64,000 nucleotides of DNA from Aphelenchoides besseyi (GCA_024699855.1 JAMPIQ010000003.1:8680001-8744000), one strand, 5' to 3'; positions 46,669 through 58,539 are shown, counted from the first letter of the stretch. Notes: generated from the sequence alone by a model not told the origin. Program-made: numbers and translations.

Positions 46669-47045
46669 TATACGGCGGTTTCGGTGCATACCGAGTAGGG
46701 ATCAACGCCACCGAAGTGGCGACGACCAAAGAAAACGACATTCGATCGTCTTTACCTGCGCAGCAACAAACGAAAACCCCGATGGGATCGCCGCCTTTAT
46801 CCCACAAAATCTCTTCGCCCGATCCTCTACTCATGTTTCGCGCTATTTCCACCGTTAGCCCGGAGGCATTTCTGTCTCCACCACTGCCATCATCACTGCG
46901 CATCAATCTGGAAATCATTTCGACTCAACAAATTACACAAGATCAAAATGAAATCACAACTCTGAACGTATTCGTACAAACCTGTAGGAATTCACATGTA
47001 AGAGATTGTTCCGTACTTTCAGTTCTAACTATTCGATCATCTTAA
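46669..47045 (+). CDS. Possible terminal exon, Pro/Ser/Thr-rich
   Basis: After a CTCGCAG acceptor a frame reads IYGGFGAYRVGINATEVATT, then SLPAQQQTKTPMGSPPLSHK and SPEAFLSPPLPSSLRINLEI, stopping at 47,045. The composition resembles a cytoplasmic tail or linker. The upstream exon is not found and the opposite strand is also open over part of it. Confidence 0.3.
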
Positions 47046-48430
47046 CATTCATCTGGTCGACTCTAAATGAAATCACTTCGACTTCCAATAATCGCAACCA
47101 TTCTTATCTAAATGAAGTATTCGTTCACAAAAACCCACAACTTGAATCAACACTAAGCCAACAAAATTGAAGCAATAAGTGACTCTTCAATCTGTTCGAC
47201 TTCAGATGAAATGGAAATCCATAAACAAGAACTCAGAAAGGAAATTGAGTTCGATTTGTCAAGTTCCATTTGTTTGATTGCGATTCTATTGAACATAAAG
47301 CCATTTAGCATTTACCGAAGCCGTTTCAATTCAATTACGTTAATTGCCGTCACCATGATGCGACAGAATACATTCTTGTCCCAGAGATTAATCGAGTTCA
47401 GCGAATCCGAACTTGAAAAGATCGCAAGTTCAATTAATCGACCTCACAACCAGCGTTGAATTCCGAAATGAATGGAAGAAAACTGACTGACCACTTTTAA
47501 ACAAATTTGCAAACGAAACAAACTCCCATTTTCAACCGATCCACTCAATCTCATTTCCAGTCATCCGAAAATGAACATCCGACTCATTTTTCCAACACAA
47601 AATCTGCATTCGATGACGAACAGACGGACAAGCGGAATGGAGATTGGGGATCGTAAAGATAACGAACAGTCAACGTATTTAGATGAGAAGCGTGTGAATA
47701 AGATTTTGAATTAAATTGAAATGCATAATCATTTTGGTTTCAATTCTAATTTCGACTTGTTTGGAAGTTGCGAGTGGTGGTTGTTTTTGCGATCGGATTG
47801 ATTTGTGTTTCAGATTCATTCGCCGTGCCGTTCCATCAGTGTTCTCACCAAAGTTGGAGACTACTCTCTCAGAAACGAGTGTCGAAAAGGAGCTCGTTGA
47901 CAGGAATCGGGTCAGCACTTGTTTGCGAGAATGGAGAGCGCTCGTTTGTGGGAAGGAAAAAAGCTCGTTTGCGGAAGCGAGTGAGCGAGTAGTTGCCGGA
48001 ATAAAGAGCGTCAGTTTCAATCAGTCGACTGAATCACGGGTGTTGATTGACTAAAAGGTCGTTTAGAAATTGGGAATTGAGGTTGTAGACTGGAAATGGA
48101 CATTGAAATTGGAGTGTGAGTTTGAATGTCGTCTTTCAGTTTGAAATGAGCGGACGTTGAAAGTGATTCAAGTTTGGTGAGTAAACTGCACAAAAAAGAC
48201 TATCAAAATGAACAAAATTTAGGCAGCAAGAAGTCTCGTGGTCACGAAGAGTCAAAATGATATGCACGAAATGAAGGAAGCGTTTTAAAGTTGAAAGGCG
48301 GGTGAGATGTTAATTTTGGTTTTTTATAGTCGAGTGAGGGTTCATTTTGAAGGTCTTTTGATGGAGAACAATCTGAGTTGCAAAGTGGACGAGAATCGGA
48401 AGCTATCGATCCGAAACGCATTCGAATTTG
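47046..48430. other. Gene-poor stretch
   Basis: A frame near 47,716 resembles a secreted peptide (KCIIILVSILISTCLEVASG), but it would have to start at TTG and no upstream exon is evident. No other feature. Confidence 0.4.
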
Positions 48431-48690
48431 AGCGCCCCGCTGGCGGGCGGTACTCTTATGCGTTGCACTCGCGTGCGGCGTAGCTCAAACCCCATAGTTG
48501 ACCTTGCCTCGTGGTTTAACTACCGCTTGGTTGTCGATTCCATACGACTTTGTGTGGTGTAATGTCGGGGTGCAAGATCGCTTGAATACGACTTGACTAC
48601 TGGTCAAGGGGTTGTAAGCAGCAGAGCAGTCTTTACACTGCGATCTGTTGAGACTACCCTTTGATCGGATGAATCTGTTTTCGTCCACTT
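48431..48690 (+). rRNA. Orphan 3' end of 28S rRNA (fragment)
   Basis: Matches 37,370-37,616, starting GGCGGTACTCTTATGCGTTG and ending at the same GAGACTACCCTTTGATCGGA, with a few changes. No upstream rRNA is attached. It is a truncated rDNA copy, not a functional rRNA. Confidence 0.92.
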
Positions 48691-48882
48691 CATTATTGTA
48701 TCTTCTACCTGCAGACTTTAGTCCGATTGTTGACTTTCATGACTAGTCAGCAGTTGGACTAAAAACGAAGGTCCGGCTGTTGGCTTGTCTCTAGTGACTA
48801 GTCGACAGTTGGACTTTTTTATCGCTCATTTCCCAATTATTGTATCTCGCACATTTGAACTTGTACTTGTTTTACTAATAAA
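48691..48882 (+). repeat. Copy of the rDNA 3' spacer hairpins
   Basis: Same two-hairpin layout as 37,649-37,748. First stem GACTTTCATGACTAGTCAGC, with changes in loop and stem relative to the other copy; the second hairpin is more diverged but still pairs. Similarity ends about 48,880. Confidence 0.7.
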
Positions 48883-49357
48883 CAGATTCCCATTGTCAAT
48901 GAATCCGTTATTTCTTCAGAATCTTAGTGGATTAACGAATGAATTCAAAAGTTGAGTTGGTTGACTGTTTTATAGCACCTGTAATCCATTCCTTTTTAAT
49001 TCAATATAAAACACACTTATTTGTAACGACTTAAAATACTGTTCTCTTAATTGAATGTCAGCTGCTCGACCTCAAAATCTGTAGAAATGAATTCGGTACT
49101 TCATGGTCCCAGGATGCTTTAATCTCTCAAAGGCGAGTGATTTGCGTTCGAATTTGCAATTATGTTTTCAACATACAAGTTTAATTAGTTTCGCTACTGT
49201 TACACGGTTTGAGCGTCAGTATTTTGATTGGAAACATTGACTGTAAAAAATATGTGTGAATACCATTACCAAAGACACATTGGAATTAGCATAATTAAAG
49301 TTTTCATTTGACTTAAACAAGAACTTAAAACCATTTGATCGAACAATCGCATTTTCG
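48883..49357. other. Upstream region of the kinase gene
   Basis: AT-rich. No gene or clear promoter element singled out. Confidence 0.45.
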
Positions 49358-51289
49358 ATGACGGACGAAGAAACACCACCACCTCCGAAACAGAACGATG
49401 AGCAACCGGAGAGTGGAAGCGATGAGCATAACGTTTGTGATGTGAGTTATCAACTTGATTTGTCAGGCACAGTATTGTTCTTTAGGGTCTTTTGGACGAT
49501 GAAACATTTCACGGTTTGGTTCAAATGGAGGATTTGACCTCACTCCTGAAACAGAATGGCTCATACTTGATTCGGAACACGGATGAAAATGCGGAAGCTC
49601 GAAGAGTAAGTCAATCAAAAAATTTGACCATTAACTGTCTCTCTCAGATCTTACTTTCTGTGCTTTGGAATGGTGAATTGAAAGATATTGAAATTCGTTC
49701 AACTAAGAGTCGCGGCGTGACATTTGACCAAAATGTTTACAAGAACACAATTTTGGAGCTCGTTAATTTTCATCGTCAACAAAAGATCCCGTTGACTAAG
49801 GACGGTATTCTCTTGGGCAAGCCAGTAAAACGACAATCTTGGGAATTGCGACGAGAGAACATAATCCAAGAAGAAAAGATTGGTGAAGGCGCTTTTGGGT
49901 GAGTTAAAAATCGTATTACTGAAATCAACTAAAACTGCTTTTTAGCGAAGTTTACAAAGGAAAACTAAAACAACCGAACGGCCAATTTGTTGCGGTTGCA
50001 ATCAAAATTCCGAAAAGTGCGTTGGGATTGAAGGCCATTGGTGAAGCTATGAAAGAGGCACGAATTCAGAAGGATTACGTGCATCCAAACGTTCTTCGTC
50101 TTTTCGGAGTCAGTGCCGAAATGGTAAGTTTATCGAGAACGATCTTAGAATCAAGAAAGATACCAGTGGGCTTCCGATTGATCTTTTAGTTCGTTTCTTT
50201 GTCCCTATTTTAAGTAGTTGAATTTAATTTTATCCTTACAGGAACCATTGATGATCGTTCTCGAATTTGTTGGCGGTGGTTCATTGGACAAGTATTTGAA
50301 GGCGCACAGTGATACGATGCTGAATTCACAGAAAGCGACATTTTGTTTCGATGTAACTTGTGGTCTCGACTATTTGCATTCTCGCAATTGTATTCATCGC
50401 GATTTGGCCACTCGAAATTGTCTCGTTTGTGTGAAATACGGAATCGTGAAGATTTCAGACTTCGGTTTGTCGAGTGTTGGCAATGTTCAGACAATGGATC
50501 GCACCAAACCGGCTCCTATTCGTTGGCTCGCTCCGGAGGTTCTCAGTTCCTTTTATCTTTCATTTCTTTGCTTTAATCGTACATATTTTAGGTACGGCAA
50601 AATACGGCAAAGCCGCGGACGTTTGGAGTTTGGCGTAAGTTTCTTCGCTGATTTGTGTATGTGACTTGAAATCTCAGAATCGTTTGGTGGGAAATTTTCA
50701 CGAATGCGCAAGAAGTTCCGTTCAAGAACTACACGTTGGCCGAAGTACAAACCAAATTGCTCCAAGACTCTGATTTCCATCCAACTATGCCCTCAAATTG
50801 TCCCGTGGAAATTCAAAATTTGGCGATCAAATGTTGGAATAAGGATCCGGAGGCGCGTCCGACTTCAATGCTTTGCACATCAAAACTAAGCAAGTTTGCA
50901 GAACATCAACGGTTTGTCGTTTGACATAAACACAAGGCAATGAGTTCGTTTAGATACATGAAAATCCCAGGTCTTGGTTTCAAAAAGAAAAAACGTAGAA
51001 ACAAACTGACAAGTAAAGAACTCAGCAAAGAGCAAACCGGCACCAAAGAGCTGAACGCGTCATCGCCGGCAAACAAAGACGCTTTGAAGCCGAGCATTAA
51101 ATCGCTCAAGTGAGTTCAATCGAAATAAACGTTAACTTGTATTCAACATCAGAAAGAAAGAAAGCATCAAGGATAATACCATTAGACGTTCATCGGCATC
51201 GAGAAAAGCAAAGAAAACGACTATCAGTGACTCCAAGGATAAGACCGTAAGCAGCAAAAAGAAGACGTTGAAGAGCACAAAAAAGTGAT
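49358..51289 (+). CDS. SH2-tyrosine kinase, nematode Fer-like (non-receptor)
   Basis: Starts MTDEETPPPPKQNDEQPESG. SH2 domain from about residue 36: FHGLVQMEDLTSLLK, then NGSYLIRNT with the phosphotyrosine-binding Arg. The kinase domain has the Gly loop GEGAFGEVYKG, Lys in VAVAIKIPK, catalytic HRDLATRNCL, DFGLSS, IRWLAPE, then GKAADVWSLAIVWWE and WNKDPEARPTS. A Lys/Ser-rich tail of about 100 residues ends KKTLKSTKK and TGA 51,287-51,289. All introns join in frame if the donor at the APE exon is taken as A|GTTCCT. There is no F-BAR domain, as in the nematode Fer-like expansion, many members of which are germline-expressed. It should be catalytically active. Confidence 0.92.
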
Positions 51290-51650
51290 CGCGATTCAAA
51301 AGTAAACTTCGACTTGACAATTTCACTGTAGAAATCTTAACCGAAAACTTGAGCATCGCAGATGTTATGTGGTTCATTTGAAAACAAAATTTTAATGTGT
51401 AAACGACGTTCACATGAACACACACAAAAAGCTGTTGGAGATATTTTAATGCACATTCGACAAAACAACATTGCAGAAAACCCTCGAGATTATAGTAATA
51501 CAAATTTTTCAAGTTTGTTTACATTAACACAACCATAAAACGACTAATCAAAAGCTCCATTAAACTAGGACTTGTTATCAGTTTCTCGTCTCCGCCGCTT
51601 ATTGCCTTTGCCTCTCGAACAATAATCCTTTCATCGCTCTTCGTAGCAGG

Positions 51651-51722
51651 TCCTCGGTAGTATAGTGGTAAGTATCCGCGCCTGTCACGTGCGAGACCCG
51701 GGTTCGATTCCCGGCCGGGGAG
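51651..51722 (+). tRNA. tRNA-Asp (GTC)
   Basis: 72-nt cloverleaf: acceptor TCCTCGG pairs with CCGGGGA, A box TAGTATAGTGG, anticodon GTC in CCTGTCACG, B box GGTTCGATTCC. A T-rich Pol III terminator (TTTTTCGTCTTTTTTT) follows. Confidence 0.95.
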
Positions 51723-52000
51723 GTACAACTTTTTCGTCTTTTTTTGCAACACCTCATGCACCACGAACATCGGATGTAACCACTGTCCAAGTAGTTCGCA
51801 ACGCATTCTGTCGTCCCCAAAATACGATGCATCAAACCGAAATCGAAAATCACAATGTCGTTGGCAAGGAAGCGAGTTCCGAGCGTTGCATTGGTGGTAA
51901 CATTCGAACGACAATCGAACACGGTTCGAAAAGCAATCCATGAGTATATGTGCTGGAACAAAAGTAATAGTGTTCAATCCAAATAAACCAACCTGAAGAA

Positions 52001-52207
52001 ATGAAGCGATTGAAACGAGACAACTTCGTTGCGTATGATTACATTCAAATCCATCGCGTCGTTTTACCAAGTTCCATGATTGCCTCCAGTGCAGAATTAC
52101 TCGAGGAAGCGCTATATCGTTTATCAGGTCATCGAGTGCGAATGCAGACGTACAAACTTGGTTTTCCTCGTGCGAAAGTCGATTGTTTCACACGACATAT
52201 TAAGTAG
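52001..52207 (+). CDS. Short unidentified protein, 68 residues
   Basis: ATG frame MKRLKRDNFVAYDYIQIHRV, then SSAELLEEALYRLSGHRVRM and FTRHIK with stop. Mixed helical composition, basic. It could be complete or one exon. The family is not recognised. Confidence 0.4.
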   Translation: MKRLKRDNFVAYDYIQIHRVVLPSSMIASSAELLEEALYRLSGHRVRMQTYKLGFPRAKVDCFTRHIK

Positions 52208-52240
52208 CGATTGTTGCGCAGTTATCCGTAGGCCTTATTA

Positions 52241-52418
52241 TTATTCGATTTGATTACTGCGAGGGTCACAGTTGGGTTGTACATAATCCCAAGAAATATC
52301 TGGTTCTTCATTTGATCTGTCTTCTTCAGTTTTCCGTGGTCGATCAGCTTCCGACTTGTGTTTACTGGTCCCATCGGTTTGTCGTTCGAGAGCATTTACG
52401 CGGCAGCCAAGTTGATCT
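52241..52418 (-). CDS. Possible terminal exon, charged
   Basis: Minus-strand frame GCRVNALERQTDGTSKHKSE, then DRSNEEPDISWDYVQPNC and stop at 52,241. The composition is coding-like. No start or upstream exon was found; the facing gene at 52,001 is on the other strand. Confidence 0.3.
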
Positions 52419-52509
52419 TATTCATTCGGACTACGTTCATTGTTTTCGCGCTATTCCTTAACATCCTTCATTGATTCGAACTTACAGCTGTTCTACAACC
52501 ACTACAAAA

Positions 52510-53614
52510 ATGGCAAACAACGATAATGCTAAATACGAACGCCATTTGATGGGAAACTTTCCGGTGCCGCATAACAAAGTTCACCATGCAGTTGATGGTC
52601 GTTTCTTATGTATGCACGAAAGTTCGGGTGTGACCATTGTCGATTTGTTTCACAACAAAACAACGTAATTTTTCAAATCCGTTTACTTACCTTTTTCTTT
52701 AGTACACTTCAACTCGACTTTTCATTGGCCGCAATTGGAGAATCGTTGACGAAGAACTGTGATGTTCGCAACGTTTTTGCAGTTAACATGGACACTGCAC
52801 TTGTACTATTCACATCGCTTCGTTTGAAGGATTTATATTTGGGATTGGGAAAAATTGATTTGGAACAATCCATTATGCTTATCGAACAAACGGCTTTCGT
52901 CTTAGGCGGCAATTGGATTCCACTTTACACTTGGCATCCACAGTCGTATCCCCCCAACTTGTACGACGGACTACTTCTGAAAGCCGTGACGTGCATTCCT
53001 GATGAATGCCATCACTTCATGGTAAAAATGGACGCTTACGACCAACTCCGTGTAACGCATCTTGACGTCCCACAAGATGTCGAGATATTTGGATGCTTCA
53101 ACGGTTTTATTTACGGCCTTGTTTACGACACATCAACCACTTACGATGAAGATAGTCGACCGATTGATCTGCTGCAAATCTCGCTCACAAACGGCCTTCA
53201 AGTGAAAACACGAACAGTAAATTGGAAGATCGCAAATCGTTTCGAATTGGTAATTTTCATCTATAAAATGTGGTAATAAAATTTGTATGTTTAGACCTAC
53301 ATGATTCCCACACCAGGTTTCTTGTGTTGTATTGGAAGAACACTATTCGTACTGACTCGTTGTCAACCAAATGGAAAGCATGAGATCATGTCGTTGAATT
53401 TGGATACCTTGGTGTGGAAAAGCACTGGTATTCTAATGGATTCGATTCAGTCAATTATTAGCGATGGAAAAAGAACTTTACTAGTTCGTACGAGTTCTAA
53501 CAAGCGACCATTTAATGAAATTTACCAGTTTGTGTTCGAGTAAGTTGAAATCAAGACTTTATAATTAACATCGTCGTTTTCAGTCAACCCGACAACCTTT
53601 CAATCTTGGTATGA
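52510..53614 (+). CDS. Propeller-like cytosolic protein, paralogue of 38,036-39,200
   Basis: ATG 52,510 (MANNDNAKYERHLMGNF). Exons join in frame through introns near 52,667-52,704 and 53,250-53,295. Internal segments (HHAVDGRFLCMHES, FVLGGNWIPLYTWHPQSYPP, VEIFGCFNGFIYGLVY, MSLNLDTLVWKSTGILM) recur at spacing suggestive of propeller blades. No signal peptide. The C-terminus is uncertain: the last intron leads to a TGA at 53,612-53,614, while a homologous ending (VYDFIIS) lies just beyond in another frame. Function unknown; perhaps F-box-associated or kelch-like. Confidence 0.65.
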
Positions 53615-54473
53615 ATCCGAGTCAAACAAACGATCGACGCCCGAGGTCTACGACTTTATAATCAGCTAGTTACCCGCAAACTTCAAGCAAAAATTTCTTC
53701 TCTTACAACCGAGAAACACGGACATCTCAATTAAGTGGATTTGAAATTCGTCGATGGTATTATACATCTGATTTTGGACTGAAAATGTTCCGTCCCGACT
53801 GGTATTTTCTCTCTCCGGCTTTGATCTCCTTGTTGAATGACCGATGCTTCTCTCTTCGTTTCCTTGTCCTTTTTTTCTTATTTTCTGTCCTTTTCAACTC
53901 CGAGCCTTCGCATCCTTACTCGTATTTATTTGATTGTTGTCACCCGTTTAGTATCTAATAAACTCCCGTACCGAAACCGAACGACGCACACGCAATTAGA
54001 ACAGTGGTGCAGTCAGTATTTGATTTGAGCTAAACATAATTAAAATGGTGTGCAAGCAGTAATTGACGAAGGCAGCCAAACAGATCACCTCCCAGAAGGT
54101 AATTTGGGACAATTTGAAATTCAAATTTTAGAAAATTGTTACCAACGAAGCGAACATTAATGAACAACCACCGTTGAAGAATACGAACGAAAACGGATTC
54201 GTTTTAGTTTTGATGAGTTTTCATTAACTCAACCTCTACATATTTGTACATTATTTTTATATAAACTTTATTCAGTTCGAAAATTTTCTGTCAAGAAAAT
54301 ACGAAATTACCATTGGAACTACTGATGAACTCGCGCGATCCACTTGTCCAAGTTCGTTCATTCCCAAATCTCCAATTTGAAAGAAGCGGTTTTCATCCTG
54401 TTGCTTTTCGGCACATTCGAAAAAATTTTATCTTCGCTTCCAATTTTCATTTCCATCGAATTGAACAACGAGA
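53615..54473. other. Mostly intergenic
   Basis: Contains near 54,045 an ATG frame (MVCKQ then TAA) followed by LTKAAKQITSQK and, after a splice-like gap, IVTNEANINEQPPLKN. The early stop means I do not call it as a gene. Confidence 0.4.
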
Positions 54474-55991
54474 ATGGCGGTCTTCTTGTTGGCTCTGTTT
54501 CTTTGTTTTGCACATCCTATTTGGTCGTACGAATCGGGTCTCATCGTTGCGTTGGACTCGAGTTGCCGTTTCTACATCAGTGCAACATTTCTGCCCGACA
54601 TTACTCAAATGATGCTGAAGAAGTCGACGAGTCTCGAAGGGTGAGTTTATCGAACCAAAAAATGAACGACTACTTTCAATCCGTGCAAATACGCAACAAT
54701 TACATCACACGACGAATTTGTGATTGTCGCGAGATACGTGAGTCCAACGGCTTTAGAAATGGCCGCCGTTAAACTCGAGCCTATGCGCAGTGCCTCCTAC
54801 ATCGATTTAAATAGACGATTTCAGAAAATGGATCACAAACACGGTGACTTCTTATTATAGAATGAATACGATTGTTTTCAGTTCTCAACGACTGCTTCTA
54901 CGAACGAGAACATTTCAGCATGTTCATTGACTTTCATATTCTGTACATTGTCGCGACTTGCGGTGCGGAATTGGGAGCTTTGACACGATCGATCGTTTAC
55001 ACGGACGGAAAAGTTCACACATCACCCGGTCCTATGGTCTACTTTCAAAAGAATGTCAACAACGCGAAATACACGTTCTTTACTGGTGTATCGGTAGACG
55101 ATTATCGAATGAACGAAACCAACATTCAAGATTCTGCGTTTCTTCGTGTCGATCCGAAAAACAACAATGCGGTATTGGTTACGGAACTTCATCAGTTGAA
55201 TGTAACGGACGACACAAAGGTAGCTCATGTTGAAATGGGAATTCGAATCAATGCTCCACTCGAAAATCTCATTGCTTATCAGAGCAAATACCTAATGACG
55301 AACACGTTTGAAATGCTTTTCTCTGTTCGTTCTCCACTCAATGACACTTGGCGCCGTTTCACAATATACACATGGTCGGGAATGGACAAAGACAAGCAAG
55401 CATTCAAACCAGACAGTGAGCGGTACAGTACAGATTATAGTTCATTTGTTTTCAGGTTTCAAAGTTGATGTTCTCGTTGGAGTTGTTTTTCTTGCACATT
55501 TTCGATCATTTCCTCCGACCAACAATCCAATGCTCTTCGACTTTACGAGTGGTTACGAAACGGCCCCATGGCATGAAGAAGATTTGACTCAAGTCATTGC
55601 CTGTGATTTGGATGATTTGAAGGACAACAATCTTCGATTCAAGAAAGATCATAAAGAGTGGGTTTTGCGATCTTTCAATCAGTCATTTAGCGTTTATTTC
55701 AGAGTTGAAGTAGCTCTATTCGTTATCTATGCTATTGCGGCATTTTTGTGTCTCATAATTCTGAGCACATTGATTGTATTTTCCGTAGTGGTTACCAAAC
55801 ATGTTCGTCAAAAAAAAGGTAAAACAAAACTGTTGAATCGAGTCTCCGTTTTGGTTTTAGCTCTGCTGTTAGCACGTCCGATTGTTTCCAAATCCACGAG
55901 ACCGGAAGACATCAAGGAGACTTCACAGGTACCTTCAAAGTCCTTGCCCACAAACAATGAGACCAAAAAAAGCACCAAGAAATTGTTGTAA
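54474..55991 (+). CDS. Type I membrane glycoprotein
   Basis: ATG 54,474 gives a signal peptide (MAVFLLALFLCFAHPIW). The large ectodomain includes FYEREHFSMFIDFHILYIVA, SIVYTDGKVHTSPGPMVYF, several N-x-S/T sites and SGMDKDKQAFKPD, then after a 37-nt intron FKVDVLVGVVFLAHFRSFPP. A transmembrane helix near the end (VALFVIYAIAAFLCLIIL) is followed by a basic tail and STKKLL. The join from exon 1 to exon 2 is off by one base with the best splice sites; a 19-nt GTGAGT...TTTAG interval is also present. Layout resembles the gene at 58,621. Family not recognised. Confidence 0.6.
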
Positions 55992-57081
55992 CTTATTGTC
56001 GATTTTCAACGAAATAAACGAAATACACAATCTCGTTTTTCGTGAAGAACAAGTGTTTCAGCAAGTAACTGATATTAGCAGGGATCTACGTGTATGTCTT
56101 TATTCAAGTATCGTAAAGCTCAACGAATGCACTTTCGGTCTACAAACGTGTGGGAGTTGTTGAAAAGCACTAGTCCATTAGATAACCAATGGATATTAAA
56201 GGTGGTACGCAAGATAAATGGTCGAAATCCGCGTAAAAGCAAACGTTTGCCGACGACCTTGTCAATGCACAGCACTGGTGACATCGAACAGTTTCAGCGG
56301 CTCAAAATTGCAATCTCATAAGGATAGTAAACGCATGTTATGTTGAGATATCACACGGTTAAATTCTAATGTTTATTCTGCTTCGGAATCCAACACGCGC
56401 AATTCCTATCTAATCGCTGACATTTGCCAAACATCAACATTCAAACTTATGGCTTTTGGCCTTTGCGATGAACAAATGTGAATAAATTTGCATGACTCGT
56501 TTATTGGTCCTCTTATTTGCGTTCTCTTTCTCCTCGATATTTCCTTGGACTTACGCGAAATCAGCAATCGCTTCGATGATAAGGTTGCTGACTACGAAGC
56601 GAGAGCCCTCAAGTCTCTTCTGTCGTTTGTGATGTCTTTTTCTCTCTTGTGGACTCTCGTTTCAATCGATTTTTTGTGGGCGGAGCTTCCGAAGACTATA
56701 AAAGAGCATTTCGAAACGTCTCAGTCGTGGCGTTTATTTTTGGCGATCCGGTTCAAATTCGGGTTCCGCGATTTTTGGTCTCGACAGGGTTTTTAAATTG
56801 TCGCCGTGGGTCCCTAATTCTCTTCTAATCTCCGGGTTCATGTTGATAAGAACTTCGTAGGCTATTGAAGTTATTTAAGCATCAAGACTAAATCACATTT
56901 CGTTGTAGACGTGGGCATTTAAAAATAAAACAAGTTGATTACTCATCTTTTCTGTTATTCGACGTTGCATCGGCGGTTCAATTCGCTCGTTGAGGTTCCT
57001 TGTACTAACCGCAATTTATTTGTATAAATTGTGATGCCGTCAAATTGATGGTGTGCTTTTTTAGCCGATTAAGTAGGGTAC
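55992..57081. other. Unresolved stretch with a promoter-like element
   Basis: Near 56,490 a 46-codon ATG frame begins MTRLLVLLFAFSFSSIFPW, a possible secreted peptide. A TATA-like CTATAAAAG lies at about 56,697. No gene could be closed. Confidence 0.35.
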
Positions 57082-57354
57082 TTGCAGGTTCCATCAAGTC
57101 GATTGGCTCTCAGTCACGATTGGATGAGTGGAAAGGTTGGTTTAAGCTCTTTGGTTATATACTGCTATATATCGGTGTCGATGCTTGTCGTCGTAACGCA
57201 TCCACAAAACTTCAAGTGTTCATTTTATTGTGGAGTTCAATTCGTTTGCAAGGTCGGCCACATCGAAGGATTCAAGTCGGGAACCATGAAGAACGATCAG
57301 CTGGAGGTCGTGAAGAGCACAAACGGCCATTCTCTAGTTGACACACGAATATAA
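57082..57354 (+). CDS. Possible small Cys-containing protein
   Basis: After a TTGCAG acceptor at about 57,088 an open frame includes the hydrophobic stretch LSSLVIYCYISVSMLVVV, then FKCSFYCGVQFVCKVGHIEG and GTMKNDQLEVVKSTNG to a TAA. The codon choice in the second half is coding-like. The start is not settled. Confidence 0.35.
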   Translation: MQVPSSRLALSHDWMSGKVGLSSLVIYCYISVSMLVVVTHPQNFKCSFYCGVQFVCKVGHIEGFKSGTMKNDQLEVVKSTNGHSLVDTRI

Positions 57355-57474
57355 TTATTTACACGGAGAGAACAATTACAAGTGAATGAGTGATTGATGC
57401 TGTAGGGTTTGCCAAAACATTTGAACCACTTTATATAATACGACTCGTACTTGCGCATTTGAGACTTGTAAGGT

Positions 57475-57982
57475 TTTCGAATTTAAGACCAAACTCATCG
57501 ATGAAGTCTGGAAGAAAATTGAGCGGGAAGTGTCAAGGAAAATAGCAAAAGAAATGGAACATCTCAAGTCCAAGATTGTCGTCAAGAAGGGTCTAATTGT
57601 CAAGTTCAAGCACGAGCGGGACGACGCACTCAAAAAGGTCGGGTCTTATAACAAACTTTGCAAAGAAATGCGCGCTCGATTGAACGTCGTTGACTCGGCA
57701 AGAATGGATCAGGAGATTATAGTAAGAGAAGTCGGGTTTTACTTAACCAATATTTACAGAACCAGACGCTTCAAATGGAGATTCGAAGCAAAGAAGCTGT
57801 AATTCAGCAGCAAAGAGCTTGGATTGAGCGCGTCCTAGAAGATCAACTATTGGAACGAAATGGATTGGATGTGCGTCTGAAACCAGAAGTGAGTTCATGT
57901 TCAACAACAAAAACAAACGTTTGTTACAGAAGCCGAATCGAAATTGCCGTTTCTGAATCAACATCTGAATATGCTCAATTAG
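57475..57982 (+). CDS. Coiled-coil protein, 5' end missing
   Basis: Three exons joined at consensus sites: FEFKTKLIDEVWKKIEREVS, AKEMEHLKSKIVVKKG, RMDQEII|NQTLQMEIRSKEA, RAWIERVLEDQLLERNG and KPNRNCRFLNQHLNMLN with TAG. Strong helical, charged composition. No in-frame ATG precedes it, so the first exon is not identified. Confidence 0.5.
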
Positions 57983-58374
57983 TTTACTATTCATGATCCA
58001 TTAGTCAGATACTCACAATTCGTATCGTTTTATTTTTGTTTTCATTTCAAGTGGATATCTTGTTTGTTGTTAAAGGGAGTATCATTTTCATGCTTAAAGT
58101 TATGCGTCTAATAAACGGAAACGATCGATAAATAAACTTTTCATGAGCGAGAAGAAACCGGCTTTTTATCTTGGCGAAAAAAGCTAAAAATAACGTCGAT
58201 CTGAGACAGCGATCAACCACAAAATGATTCACAAAATTGAAATATGATCGAGAACGAAGATTCAAACGCGATCCAAATGACGCTGAAACTAAAGATCGAA
58301 GAAGCTTATCGAGAAACAATTTTCTTGTCGACACATCGTCCACGGGATGTTCGCTCGATGGAATAGCTACTTTT

Positions 58375-58539
58375 ATGCGAAGACTGGCGGGACTTGACTT
58401 TGATGTTGTTAAGCAAAAAACAGTCGCAACGATTTGCGATCACTTTGAAACTACGAACGATTATGAACAGCGGATTGGCGTCGTACATGAAAAAGAACCG
58501 AACAAACGATTGCCATCATGTTCTCGTGCATCAATTTGA
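58375..58539 (+). CDS. Possible short protein or exon
   Basis: ATG frame MRRLAGLDFDVVKQKTVATI, then CDHFETTNDYEQRIGVV and stop. The open frame extends upstream without an ATG. A second frame over the same region is also coding-like except for one TAG at 58,364. Unresolved. Confidence 0.3.
   Translation: MRRLAGLDFDVVKQKTVATICDHFETTNDYEQRIGVVHEKEPNKRLPSCSRASI

Noticed and set aside
47716..48054. Secreted peptide ORF
   Set aside because: Would start at TTG; no upstream exon with ATG or acceptor in phase.
51519..52070. 183-codon minus-strand ORF across the tRNA
   Set aside because: It overlaps the tRNA-Asp gene and has no splice or start support; chance open frame.
54045..54230. Small zinc-finger-like gene starting MVCKQ
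   Set aside because: In-frame TAA after five codons and no further Cys motifs.
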